This document shows, in pieces, positions 45,146 to 53,666 of a DNA stretch of 64,000 nucleotides; the stretch's first letter is position 1, and the number at the start of each line of letters is the position of its first letter. The position numbers and the translations under genes are program-made. The notes below the pieces were generated by a model, which was not told the origin of the DNA, did no database searches, and saw nothing but the letters and a program-made list of their open reading frames with translations. The DNA is from Flavobacterium psychraerolatum (GTDB lineage: Bacteria; Bacteroidota; Bacteroidia; Flavobacteriales; Flavobacteriaceae): positions 1 through 64,000 of the forward strand of contig NZ_JAOQMX010000007.1 in the NCBI RefSeq assembly GCF_025960985.1, in the 5' to 3' direction.

Positions 45146-45577
45146 TTATTTTTCAAGAGCAACACCATTCAAAATCACTTTGTAATGAATTGTTGCTGTT
45201 GGCTCCAGTGTTTTTGAAACCGAACAGTATTTTTCGAAAGACAACTGTGCAGCTTTGGCAGCTTTATCCTCTTTGATATTTCCATCAATTGTAAAAACTA
45301 AGTAAATATCTTTGAATGGTTTTGCATCACCTACTTGTTGACGCTCTCCTTCAACCTCAGCTTTGAAAGACGTGATTTCTTGACGTTGTTTCTTCAAAAT
45401 CGAAATCATATCAATGGCGCTACAACCTGCAACACCCATCAAAACCAATTCCATTGGGCTTGGTCCCATATCATTACCTCCAAAATCTGGACGTGCATCT
45501 ACATTTACTATATGTCCACGGTCGTTTTTTAATTCGAAGTGGAAGTTTTCGTTTACTCTGTTTAATGTAATTTTCAT
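45146..45577 (-). CDS. OsmC-family protein
   Basis: A 143-residue OsmC/Ohr-type thiol peroxidase-like protein: NVDARPDFGGNDMGPSPMELVLMGVAGCSAIDMISILKK with the conserved Cys of the VAGCSAID motif (about residue 52), and a late KYCSVSKTLEPTATIHYKV with the second Cys. The two cysteines match the catalytic pair of organic-hydroperoxide-detoxifying members. It sits between metZ and the metX-thrA fusion on the same strand. Confidence 0.88.
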   Translation of the reverse strand: MKITLNRVNENFHFELKNDRGHIVNVDARPDFGGNDMGPSPMELVLMGVAGCSAIDMISILKKQRQEITSFKAEVEGERQQVGDAKPFKDIYLVFTIDGNIKEDKAAKAAQLSFEKYCSVSKTLEPTATIHYKVILNGVALEK

Positions 45578-45710
45578 TTTATTTTATTTTTAGTACGCAG
45601 ATGAAACGGATTTTCAAACGCGGATTTTATATTTTTTATACTGACCACTTTTTACGTCAATCAATTTTAAATCTGAAATCGTTAATCCCTAATCAACAAT
45701 CTTAAATCTC

Positions 45711-48700
45711 CTAGCCCTTATCCGAAACCCTCAAAATATCGCCAAAAACACCTCTCGCCGTAACGGCTGAACCGGCTCCAGCTCCCTGAATTACAATTGG
45801 TCGGTCTCCGTACGATTCTGTGTAAATTTCGAAGAAAGAATCCGAACCTTTCAACCCACCCAAAGCGGTGTCCATAGGTACAGAGACTAATTTTACTTCT
45901 AGATTTCCTTTGTCGTTTTGTAAATCTCCAGACAATTCTCCAATGTAACGCAATACATGATTTGGTTGTTGTTCCGCTTTTAACTTATCGTAGACAGGGT
46001 CAAATTCTTTTAATTTGGTCAAGAAATCAGCAGCGCTACCTTCACGTAAATGTTCCGGAATTAAATTCTGAATTTGTACTTCACTAAATTCGTTTTGCAA
46101 ATCTAGTTCTCTCGCCAAAATCAATAATTTTCTACCTACGTCATTTCCGCACAAATCTTCTCTTGGGTCTGGCTCTGTAAATCCACTGTCAATAGCTTCT
46201 TTTAATATTTCACTAAAAGGAACATCTTTGGCCGAGAAATGATTGAACAAATAACTCAAAGTTCCAGAGAACACCCCTTTGATCTTAGTGATATTTTCGC
46301 CCGAAAGGTGCAACAATTTAATCGTATCAATCAATGGCAATCCTGCTCCTACATTGGTTTCGTATAAATAACTCTTTTGATTTGTTTCTAATGTTTCTCT
46401 CAATTCTTTGTAAAAATCGTAACTCAAGGTATTGGCTACTTTGTTTGACGAAATCAAGTCAAAGCCATTTTCCGCCAAGGTGATATAATTTTCAACAAAA
46501 GCAGCACTTGCAGTATTGTCCACCGCAATTAAGTTGGCTAAATGATTCTCTTTAGCGTAAGTGATAATATCTTGAATAGAATAGATAGCACCGTTACTTT
46601 GGATTTCACTTTTCCAATTTGGAGAAATACCATTTTTATTCAACAATGCGCTCTTTGAGTTTGCAATAGCAAAAATATTCAACTTAACTCCTTTTCGTTT
46701 TTCGATTGCGTCAGCAGATTCTAGAATTTGATTAATCAAAGTACCTCCAACCAATCCATGCCCAAAAATAACTAAGTTGATTTTCTTGGCTACACCAAAT
46801 ATTTCTCCGTGAATTACGTTCAAGGCTTTTTTGAGTTCTGTTTTCTTAACTACCAAACTCACATTTTTACCCGTTACGGTATTATTGAACAGGATTGGAA
46901 CAATATTGTTACGAATCAAAGCAGTGTACGGCTTATGAAACGTACTCAAATCTTGACCAATAATAGAAATTACAGATACATTGTCTGTAACCGATATTTT
47001 GTTTACATCCTTCGAATAAAAATCATTTTCAAATTCTTTTTCCAATTCAATCATGGCCTTAGTTGCTTGGTCTGCATCTACTACAAGCCCAATTCCTCGT
47101 TCGGAAGACCCTTGCGAGATGATACTCACACTGATGTTATTATCTCCCATTACTCTAAAGATACGGGCATCAACTCCCGTTTTACCAAGTAATCCGCGAC
47201 CTTCTAGGTTTACCAATGCTACGTTTTCTAAAACTGAAAGAGTTTTAATTCCTTCTTTATTCGAATTTGAAGTGATTAATGTTCCTTGATTTTCATTGTT
47301 AAACGTATTCAAAATACGCAACGGAATATTCTTTTCTAAAAGCGGAATAATCGTTTTGGCATGCAAAATATTCGCCCCAAAATTAGCCATCTCATTCGCT
47401 TCATTATAAGACAAATGCTCAATTTTTTTGGCATCCAACACCATTTCAGGGTTGGCCGTATAAATTCCATCAACGTGTGTATAATTTTGTAATTCTTCGG
47501 CGTTGATATAATTAGCAATCAAAGAGGCGGTATAATTACTTCCATTTCTACCCAATGTAGTTGTTTCGTGCTTCGCATTCGATGCAATAAAACCAGTAAT
47601 CACCAATACCGAATCTTTGTTGTCTTTGAAAATCTGAATTACATTTTTCTTCGAAACAGCATCCAAAGGTTGTGCATCTCCGAAATTTGAATCGGTTACA
47701 ATCAATTCTCTAGTATCGGCTAGTTTGGCGGCGATTCCTTTTTGATCTAATAGAAACACTAACAACTTGGCCGAAACCAATTCACCTTGTGCTAAAATTT
47801 GATCTTGAATCTTGGCGCTAAAATCTCCAATCAAACTAACTCCTTCGAATAATTTGTCTAGTTTATCAAACTCTTGTGAAAAATCGACAGCTTCGAAACC
47901 GTCTTTTTGATAGGATTTAAAACTTTCTAGTAAAGGCTTATAATTTCCATTTTTGGCAGCAATGGTCAAAATATCGTCCAATTCATCGGTTGCATTTCCT
48001 CTGGCCGAAACTACAATTGCGAATTTTTCGTTTTGCTTTATTTTATCAACAACGATATCCAATACCTTATTGATACCTTCACCGTTGGCTAAAGATTTAC
48101 CGCCAAATTTCACTATTTTCATCTGTTTTTTATTTTTGAAAACAACTTCTAACAAATTGTCTAATTGTTCGTATTCCATCAGGAAAGCATCATGCCCGTG
48201 TTGGGAATCAATTTCACTGTAGAAGACATTATTTTTAAATTTTTTAATCTCATTGTAGGTATCTTTATTCTCTTTTGCTGTAAAAAACAAATCCGAATTG
48301 ATTCCTACAATGTATATGTTGGCATCTACTTTTGAAAGAACCGATTCCAATGACTCTCGATTGCGTGTGATATCAATAGTTTTCAGAAGTTGATTCATCA
48401 TTTTGTAAGCCGAAAGCTGAAAACGCTTTCCTAATTTCTCTCCGTGGTAGTTCAACCAACTTTCTACCTGAAACGTTTCTAACTTCTCGGTCGTATGTCT
48501 GTTGAATTTTTCTTTGAATGACTCCGGCGTACGGTAGCACAACATGGCATGTATACGAGCGTCTTCAATTGGTTTTTTTGAATTATTAAGGATCTGCTCT
48601 TGCAAAAAGCAATTGGCAATCAACCAATCAGTCGATTTCCAGTCGGTCGCAATAGGAATAAAATTATCTGCTAGTTTTGGTTCTAATGCCAAAATTTCCC

Positions 48701-49103
48701 AGGCTATTCCACCACCTACAGAACCACCAATCAAGGCAAACAGATGGTTAATTTTTAAATAACGAAGGCCTTCAATAAAAATTTTAGCAATGTCTCTTGC
48801 CATAAAGTCATGGTACTCCTCTATAATGGGAGAGTTGAAGCCGTTTCCGGGAACGTCAAATGAGACTATGGTGTATTTGCGAACATCAATAGTTTTATCG
48901 ATTCCAACCAAATCATTCCACCAACCTGTTTCTCCAATCACTTGAGAGTTTCCTGTCAAAGCATGATTGATTAGAATAATGGGAGCAGAATGCAAAGGCG
49001 CACCAAAAACTTGATACGATAGATCGAGAGAGGGATATTTTGCACCGTTTTCGGTAACAAAATTAAATATAGTAAGATTTAATGGTTTATTTTCCAACTG
49101 CAA
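45711..49103 (-). CDS. Three-domain fusion: homoserine O-acetyltransferase - aspartate kinase - homoserine dehydrogenase
   Basis: An 1130-residue chain with three enzymes. Residues 1 to about 325 are a MetX-like alpha/beta hydrolase: oxyanion NHALTGNSQV, nucleophile Ser128 in LIGGSVGGGIAWE, Asp271 in VGINSDLFF and His304 in SQHGHDAFLMEY. An internal Met328 (MKIVKFGGKSLAN) begins an aspartate kinase with ACT domains to about 765. Residues about 770-1130 are homoserine dehydrogenase (LVIFGHGLVGGTL, SNKVANTLSYDFYKEL, GLKGSDSFFEIYTESY). The chain thus covers aspartate phosphorylation, homoserine formation and homoserine acetylation for methionine. A SAM-I riboswitch lies just upstream. A separate translation start at Met328 is possible. 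Confidence 0.93.
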   Translation of the reverse strand: MQLENKPLNLTIFNFVTENGAKYPSLDLSYQVFGAPLHSAPIILINHALTGNSQVIGETGWWNDLVGIDKTIDVRKYTIVSFDVPGNGFNSPIIEEYHDFMARDIAKIFIEGLRYLKINHLFALIGGSVGGGIAWEILALEPKLADNFIPIATDWKSTDWLIANCFLQEQILNNSKKPIEDARIHAMLCYRTPESFKEKFNRHTTEKLETFQVESWLNYHGEKLGKRFQLSAYKMMNQLLKTIDITRNRESLESVLSKVDANIYIVGINSDLFFTAKENKDTYNEIKKFKNNVFYSEIDSQHGHDAFLMEYEQLDNLLEVVFKNKKQMKIVKFGGKSLANGEGINKVLDIVVDKIKQNEKFAIVVSARGNATDELDDILTIAAKNGNYKPLLESFKSYQKDGFEAVDFSQEFDKLDKLFEGVSLIGDFSAKIQDQILAQGELVSAKLLVFLLDQKGIAAKLADTRELIVTDSNFGDAQPLDAVSKKNVIQIFKDNKDSVLVITGFIASNAKHETTTLGRNGSNYTASLIANYINAEELQNYTHVDGIYTANPEMVLDAKKIEHLSYNEANEMANFGANILHAKTIIPLLEKNIPLRILNTFNNENQGTLITSNSNKEGIKTLSVLENVALVNLEGRGLLGKTGVDARIFRVMGDNNISVSIISQGSSERGIGLVVDADQATKAMIELEKEFENDFYSKDVNKISVTDNVSVISIIGQDLSTFHKPYTALIRNNIVPILFNNTVTGKNVSLVVKKTELKKALNVIHGEIFGVAKKINLVIFGHGLVGGTLINQILESADAIEKRKGVKLNIFAIANSKSALLNKNGISPNWKSEIQSNGAIYSIQDIITYAKENHLANLIAVDNTASAAFVENYITLAENGFDLISSNKVANTLSYDFYKELRETLETNQKSYLYETNVGAGLPLIDTIKLLHLSGENITKIKGVFSGTLSYLFNHFSAKDVPFSEILKEAIDSGFTEPDPREDLCGNDVGRKLLILARELDLQNEFSEVQIQNLIPEHLREGSAADFLTKLKEFDPVYDKLKAEQQPNHVLRYIGELSGDLQNDKGNLEVKLVSVPMDTALGGLKGSDSFFEIYTESYGDRPIVIQGAGAGSAVTARGVFGDILRVSDKG

Positions 49104-49177
49104 ATCGTGTTATTATGATTTCTATGGAAATATTATAAGGAAAAAGAAAGAGTTGCATAAACTAGCAGAGTTTGCGT

Positions 49178-49281
49178 TGTTATCTTTCCGCGGAGAGCGG
49201 TAGAATGCAGCACCTTCTTCGATGAATCGAAGGGTTGCTAAGGCGTCACCGGGTCTAATCCCTCGTCCTTTCTTTATAACA
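49178..49281 (-). promoter_or_regulatory. SAM-I (S-box) riboswitch
   Basis: The minus strand shows the S-box core in order: P1 strand TGTTAT, AAAGAAAGGACGAGGGATTA, GACCCGGTGACGCCTTAGCA, ACC, hairpin CTTCGATTCATCGAAG, AAGGTGCTGCATTCTACC, hairpin GCTCTCCGCGG, AAAG and the closing P1 strand ATAACA. It ends 75 bases before the metX-thrA start codon. SAM binding should lower expression. An AAACT/AGTTT hairpin with a pyrimidine-rich tail at about 49149-49172 may be the expression platform. Established: the S-box family senses SAM. Inferred: the off-switch detail. Confidence 0.88.
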
Positions 49282-49310
49282 TTTCAATACGTTTATGAAC
49301 ATTTAATATA

Positions 49311-49342
49311 CAAAGTAACTACTATTTTTTTAAACAAACAAA
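49311..49342 (-). promoter_or_regulatory. Promoter upstream of the SAM riboswitch
   Basis: TTTG (49342-49339), a 20-base spacer, and TTACTTTG (49318-49311), one mismatch from TAnnTTTG, about 30 bases before the riboswitch. Confidence 0.55.
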
Positions 49343-49382
49343 TTTTACCGACTCTGTTTTGATTACAAAATAGGCCTAAAAC

Positions 49383-49434
49383 AAAAACGCAAGTAACAAC
49401 TGAATCATTTCACTCAGAGACTACTTGCGTTTCA
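49383..49434 (-). terminator. Terminator T3 after the 66-codon ORF
   Basis: Outer arms AAACGCAAGTA/TACTTGCGTTT with an inner partly paired loop; on the minus strand it ends in TTTTTGTTTT. It separates the small-ORF modules from the metX promoter. Confidence 0.8.
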
Positions 49435-49456
49435 ATCTAATTTTTCAAAATCCTTT

Positions 49457-49657
49457 TTATATAAAGAGTGTTTCATTTTCCTTAGAGTACATTAATAATA
49501 ATGTGTTGACCACATTTTTTTGGTTTTTAAACTTAGCTCCTGCTGCAATTCCAAATCTAGTATTCGTTAACTCTTCAGTTGTTCCAGCTTCTAGACGGCT
49601 ACCTCTCCTGCCCCTTAATAAATTGATTGCTCCAGTGATGATTCTTCTTGTTCTCAT
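49457..49657 (-). CDS. Small basic hypothetical protein or long leader ORF (sORF C)
   Basis: A 66-codon ORF from ATG 49657: MRTRRIITGAINLLRGRRGS at the N terminus (seven arginines in 18 residues), then a less biased C-terminal half. No family was recognised. It has no promoter of its own that I can see and lies downstream of two small-ORF/terminator units in the same direction, with its own terminator 23 bases later. It may be a real small protein controlled by tandem attenuation, or another leader. Nothing on the opposite strand looks better. Confidence 0.45.
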   Translation of the reverse strand: MRTRRIITGAINLLRGRRGSRLEAGTTEELTNTRFGIAAGAKFKNQKNVVNTLLLMYSKENETLFI

Positions 49658-49734
49658 AATTTTTGTTTTAATTGTTTTACTTTTTGTTTGTTTCTATTTT
49701 TGTTTGTTATTCTTTTTAACTTTCCCCATTTACG

Positions 49735-49772
49735 AAAAAAAAACCCTTTTGGATTGAAGACCAAAAGGGTTT
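49735..49772 (-). terminator. Terminator T2 after sORF B
   Basis: Perfect arms AAACCCTTTTGG/CCAAAAGGGTTT with an 8-base loop and, on the minus strand, nine Ts. CCAAAAG at 49798-49792, just after the sORF B stop codon, can pair with the CTTTTGG part of its 5' arm and would prevent it forming. Confidence 0.85.
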
Positions 49773-49801
49773 ATTGTATTTATAAACGTTTCTTTTGGGT
49801 A

Positions 49802-49876
49802 TCAACAGACCAGCTTCTGTGCACAGAACACAGCAACGGATGTCATTTTAATATGTTTAGTTCTAATTGAAATCAT
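49802..49876 (-). CDS. Candidate leader peptide ORF (sORF B, 24 codons)
   Basis: The frame ATG 49876 to TGA 49802 encodes a peptide ending MTSVAVFCAQKLVC, with an internal ATG at its codon 11. It is followed after 3 bases by a segment complementary to the 5' arm of terminator T2, the arrangement of a leader-peptide attenuator. Two of the last seven codons are Cys. There is no strong run of one amino acid, so the sensed amino acid is unclear. Confidence 0.45.
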   Translation of the reverse strand: MISIRTKHIKMTSVAVFCAQKLVC

Positions 49877-49913
49877 TTTCTTAGAATTGTATTACTATTT
49901 TTAATCTTGTAAC

Positions 49914-49946
49914 AAAAAAACCTCCTGATTTCTCAGGAGGCTTTTG
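49914..49946 (-). terminator. Terminator T1 after sORF A
   Basis: Arms AAGCCTCCTGA/TCAGGAGGTT with a short AATT-type loop and seven Ts on the minus strand. It is closely similar to the terminator before metY (51617-51652). CAGGAG at 49996-49991, inside the end of sORF A, is complementary to CTCCTG (49939-49934) of its 5' arm. Confidence 0.85.
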
Positions 49947-49977
49947 CTATATTTTTAATCTTATTTGACTATATAAA

Positions 49978-50046
49978 TTATGCAATCGCACTCCTGCGGA
50001 TTTTCTTAAAATGGACCATCGATTTTTTACAAGTAATAAAATTCAT
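49978..50046 (-). CDS. Candidate leader peptide ORF (sORF A, 22 codons)
   Basis: The frame ATG 50046 to TAA 49978 encodes MNFITCKKSMVHFKKIRRSA plus two residues. It starts about 12 bases after the expected start of transcription from 50065-50072. Its 3' end contains CAGGAG, which can sequester the 5' arm of terminator T1. It has one Cys and one internal Met; basic residues dominate. Confidence 0.45.
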   Translation of the reverse strand: MNFITCKKSMVHFKKIRRSAIA

Positions 50047-50064
50047 TTTTTTTCTTTTGTTTAG

Positions 50065-50072
50065 CAAAGATA
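50065..50072 (-). promoter_or_regulatory. -7 element TATCTTTG of the small-ORF unit
   Basis: An exact TAnnTTTG match on the minus strand between metY and the small-ORF modules. It implies a transcript reading A-T1-B-T2-C-T3. Bases 50073-50309 show no gene. Confidence 0.55.
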
Positions 50073-50309
50073 TGAAATAATCTCAATCGCCGCTTATTAT
50101 TTTTAATAAATTTAACCTTAATTGCACTAATTAACAGTTAATTGCATTTTCAATTCAAAATTTTGATAGTATTATCAAAAAACAAATCAATTAGGAGCTT
50201 TTTCTTCAAGTTCCTTTTAAAACTTCTCTATTCCGCTCCTCTGATTTGACTTCTCAAAAATACACTCCAAATCCTGATTGGATGTTAAGACCGCTTTAAT
50301 TTACGGTTA

Positions 50310-51584
50310 TTATAAAGTATCAAAAACGGCTTTCAAATCGGCTTTCAAATCTTCGATATTTTCTAATCCTACCGAAAGGCGAATTAAATCTTTCGAAACC
50401 CCTGAACCCAATTGTTGCTCCTCTGACAATTGTTGATGCGTTGTGCTTGATGGGTGAATGATTAATGATTTTGTATCTCCAATATTTGCTAACAAGGAAA
50501 ACAATTTCGTGTCGTCAGCCACTTTTTTGGCAGCTTCAAATCCACCTTTCAATCCAAAAGTCAACAACCCATTTTGACCCTTTGGCAAATACTCTTTGGC
50601 CAAGTCATAATATTTGCTAGACTTCAATCCTGGATAATTTACCCAAGCTACTTGATCTTGTCCTTCCAACCATTCGGCCAATGCCAAACCATTTTCACTG
50701 TGTCTTTGCACACGCACAGACAACGTCTCTAATCCTTGAATAATCTGGAACGCATTTAACGGACTCAAAGCTGCACCATAATCACGCAATCCTTCAACTC
50801 TAACTTTGGCAATAAAAGCTGCCGCACCTAGCGCATCATGATACACCAAACCATGGTATCCAGCATTTGGCTCTGTAAACTCAGGAAAACGTCCGCTGCT
50901 CCAGTCAAAAGTTCCTGCATCAATAACAGCTCCACCAAGTGAAGTTCCGTTACCGCAAATGTATTTCGTTAACGAGTGGATAACAATGTTGGCACCATGT
51001 GCAATTGGATTTAGCAAAGCAGGTGAAGGCACTGTATTATCAACCATAAAGGGAACTTTCAATTTATTGGCCACCAAAGCTATAGCTTTCAAATCCAAAA
51101 CATCCAATTTAGGGTTACCAAGACTTTCTACAAAAATTACTTTTGTATTTTCATTTGCTGCATTTTCAAAATTTGCTGCATCAGAAGGGTCAACAAAAGT
51201 CGTAGTAATTCCTAAACGGGGTAAAGTGGAATTTAACAAATTAAACGTTCCACCATACAAACTGCTTGACGCTACAATATGGTCACCTGTTTTCAAAATA
51301 GTCAATAATGAAGTTGCAATCGCCGCCGTACCAGATGCGGTAACGACTGCTGCTATTCCACCTTCAAGTGCTGCCAAACGTTGCTCCAAAATATCATTGG
51401 TTGGATTGTTCAAACGTGTGTAGATAAAACCCGCCTCAGCCAAACCAAATAAGTTAGCCGCATGTTCAGAATTGTTAAAAACATACGAAGACGTTTGGTA
51501 AATAGGCACCGCTCGTGTTCCTGCGTGTTTTGTAACATCGTGTCCTGCGTGTAATGCGTTAGTCTCAAATTTTAAAGTACTCAT
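50310..51584 (-). CDS. metY: O-acetylhomoserine sulfhydrylase
   Basis: A PLP enzyme joining sulfide and O-acetylhomoserine to homocysteine. Its 424 residues are typical of MetY, longer than MetB/MetC/MetZ. FETNALHAGHD and YTRLNNPTNDILEQRLAALEGG lie at the N terminus, the PLP lysine is in VIHSLTKYICGNGTSLGG, and NIGDTKSLIIHPSSTTHQQL lies near the end. The acetyl substrate is made by the MetX domain of the fusion encoded downstream. A terminator preceded by a leader ORF lies directly before its start codon, so it is probably attenuated. Confidence 0.93.
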   Translation of the reverse strand: MSTLKFETNALHAGHDVTKHAGTRAVPIYQTSSYVFNNSEHAANLFGLAEAGFIYTRLNNPTNDILEQRLAALEGGIAAVVTASGTAAIATSLLTILKTGDHIVASSSLYGGTFNLLNSTLPRLGITTTFVDPSDAANFENAANENTKVIFVESLGNPKLDVLDLKAIALVANKLKVPFMVDNTVPSPALLNPIAHGANIVIHSLTKYICGNGTSLGGAVIDAGTFDWSSGRFPEFTEPNAGYHGLVYHDALGAAAFIAKVRVEGLRDYGAALSPLNAFQIIQGLETLSVRVQRHSENGLALAEWLEGQDQVAWVNYPGLKSSKYYDLAKEYLPKGQNGLLTFGLKGGFEAAKKVADDTKLFSLLANIGDTKSLIIHPSSTTHQQLSEEQQLGSGVSKDLIRLSVGLENIEDLKADLKAVFDTL

Positions 51585-51616
51585 GATTTATTTATTAGTG
51601 TATTAGTATCTATTTC

Positions 51617-51652
51617 AAAAAAAAAGCCTTCCAATTTCTCGGGAGGCTTTGC
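51617..51652 (-). terminator. Attenuator-type terminator before metY
   Basis: Arms AAAGCCTCC/GGAAGGCTTT (one bulged A) and nine Ts on the minus strand, ending 32 bases before the metY ATG. GGAGTCTT (51691-51684) in the leader ORF can pair, with one mismatch, to AAGCCTCC (51649-51642) in its 5' arm. Confidence 0.8.
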
Positions 51653-51671
51653 TATATCATTTTACTTCATA

Positions 51672-51740
51672 TTAAGTAATAGTAAGACTCCAGAACGATT
51701 TCTGTTTGGTCATCCACATGCAAAACGAAGTTGATTTCAT
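51672..51740 (-). CDS. Candidate Met/Cys leader peptide of metY
   Basis: A 22-codon ORF starting MKSTSFCMWMTKQKSFWSLT. Codons 7-10 are Cys-Met-Trp-Met, the rarest amino acids, placed so that a stalled ribosome would leave the downstream antiterminator segment uncovered. It is followed by a terminator just before metY. The Met/Cys content fits control by methionine or cysteine supply, but is less extreme than in the pheA leader. No clear promoter was found upstream. The gap 51741-52069 shows no other feature that I can name. Confidence 0.55.
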   Translation of the reverse strand: MKSTSFCMWMTKQKSFWSLTIT

Positions 51741-52069
51741 CTTTTTAACAATTTTTACCCAAATTTCTTAAACTATTTCCATTTATCCAAATGATTTTAG
51801 ATTAATTAACAATTTACTTAATTGAATTCGGGAATGGAAGGATTTCGTTTCTCGTCTATAACGCTACTACTCTAAACTATATTTCTTGACTTGGCTATCA
51901 CAATCGCAAGGATACCTTCTGAAACTTCGGTATGATCGGGAGTGTTTTTTGTTTATTATTTGTAGGAAAGTTTTATTACATTTGTAAAAAGTAAAGAAAC
52001 GAAATGAAACTTTCGTAAAGCCACCTAATTTTGGGTGTATAAGCGAAGGTTCGCTTCGCCTATTTACAC

Positions 52070-52084
52070 GTTGTACGCAAGATT
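52070..52084 (+). repeat. Left inverted repeat of a cassette-like element
   Basis: GTTGTACGCAAGATT; the reverse complement of bases 53545-53559 reads GTTGTACGCAGGATT, 14 of 15 identical. It directly precedes the HEPN-type gene. A hairpin GCGAAG/CTTCGC lies just to its left at 52043-52059. Confidence 0.7.
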
Positions 52085-52096
52085 AAAAAAAATCCC

Positions 52097-52924
52097 GTGT
52101 TAAAAAGAAAATATCATAAAAATATAGAAAAAGAAATTGCTAAAGTTGAAAACCTTTTAGCAGATAAAAACTTCATCATTCTGAATGATTCTTTTCCTAT
52201 TGATAATTGTGAAATTGAGTTATCTAAAAATAATGACAAAAACAATTTTGACTTTAACCTAAAATTAAAAACAAAATTAAACCCTGACCAAATAACATTC
52301 CAAAAATTAGGCTTAAACGAAAATTTTAGAGTTGTTTCAAATAATGTAACATACATAATTCCTGCAAAAGGAACGACTAAAATTTCGGCTAAAAGTTTTG
52401 CCCAATCAGAAAACATAAAAGGAGAACTTTCAACATTGCATTCTGAACTATTTCCATTAGAATTGAATTCATTTTTTCGATTGCTTATTAAAATAGAAGA
52501 ATCAAATTTAACAACAATATTTCTTGGTTCAGAATATTCCTGTAACGAAACACATTATAGTCTTGGTTTAATAAATATAGAAATTGAAAATAGAATTTTT
52601 CATACTTACCGTTATAAAAAAAATGAAATCAATTATTTAGTAATTGAATGCTTAAACGAAATTAATTTTCAATTATTTAGAAATATTTGTGAAACAACAC
52701 TTAAATCAATTGGCTTTTTAACTGGAAACTGGTATCAAAAAGAACATTACTTTTTTTCATATGAATCTTTATATTTTGAAGAACCATCAACATTTTATTA
52801 TTGTTATTTTGGCAATTCTGTAATTTCAAATCAAGAAATAATTAATCCACAACAATATAGACAATTCATAAATACAGATTGTCAAGACTATCCAAAACTT
52901 ACACCTCTACTTTTTCCTGAATAA
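52097..52924 (+). pseudogene. N-terminal part of a split HEPN-type protein
   Basis: A 275-residue frame from GTG 52097 with the strongest A+T bias of the window. It looks like a mixed alpha/beta domain; no family was recognised from it alone. It stops at a single TAA (52922-52924). The next frame continues in the same phase after one codon and carries a HEPN motif. One nonsense change in a ~483-residue gene is the simplest reading. The layout (large N-terminal domain plus C-terminal HEPN) resembles ApeA-like anti-phage proteins, but this is inference. Two separately translated subunits are the alternative. Confidence 0.6.
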
Positions 52925-52927
52925 ACA

Positions 52928-53545
52928 TTGTCAATATTAATAACTCAAATAAAATCAAAACCTGAATTAGAAAGAACAATAGAGTTGATTATTGAAGGAA
53001 ATGAAATTGAATCTCCTTTAATTAAATGTTCAATATTCAGCGTTGCTCTTGAAACTACAACATCACTAATACAATTAGAAAATAAAATATTTTTTGCCCC
53101 AATAAAAAACACAAAAAACCTAAATTCAGTCTTGAAAGAATTACAATCAATTATTGATAAAGAAAAAACAAATTTTACGGAATTAGAACACACTGTTCTA
53201 TTAAAAAAAATAACATATTTAAATACACCATTTAATAAAGATAAGTTTTTACTATCCTACAAACTTTATAATATTGAATTACCTCAAAAACTTGAATTAT
53301 TATTAAATACTCGAAATAAGTTTCTGCACGGTAAAACACCTTATGAAGAAGGATTATTAAAAACAAAAATTAAAGAATTACACCTTGAAGCTGACAGACT
53401 TCATATGTTAGTATCAATTTTAATTTTAAAATATATAGGATATAAAGGACATATCAAAAATCAAGCTGGTTACAGATTAGAAACTAAAAATTATTACGAT
53501 GAAGATAATATTGAAATTAACGAAAGTGCATTTTACTGTATATAA
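52928..53545 (+). pseudogene. C-terminal HEPN-domain part of the split protein
   Basis: 205 codons in the same frame as the preceding part, with a possible TTG restart at 52928. It is all-helical and contains NTRNKFLHGKTP, the R-x4-H ribonuclease motif of HEPN domains (Arg in TRN, His in FLHG), so the catalytic residues are kept even though the gene is interrupted. The stop codon overlaps the right inverted repeat at 53545. If readthrough or restart occurs, the protein may still be functional. Confidence 0.65.
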
Positions 53546-53559
53546 ATCCTGCGTACAAC
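53545..53559 (-). repeat. Right inverted repeat of a cassette-like element
   Basis: AATCCTGCGTACAAC, the inverted partner of 52070-52084. It is followed by a segment (53561-53620) that resembles one found after the tyrosinase/DUF2182 pair. Confidence 0.7.
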
Positions 53560-53666
53560 AGCAAAGGTTTCGTTGGGCTTGAAAAGTCAACAATGAAACC
53601 GCGGTTGAACGGAACCGCTCTACTTCCGCCACTATGGGGATATCGATAAACAAGTTTAGGTTATTT

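Noticed and set aside
52043..52084. Part of a tRNA or a true attC site at the cassette edge
   Set aside because: No cloverleaf can be drawn, and GTTGTAC breaks the GTTRRRY core rule of attC sites; only the inverted repeat itself is supported.
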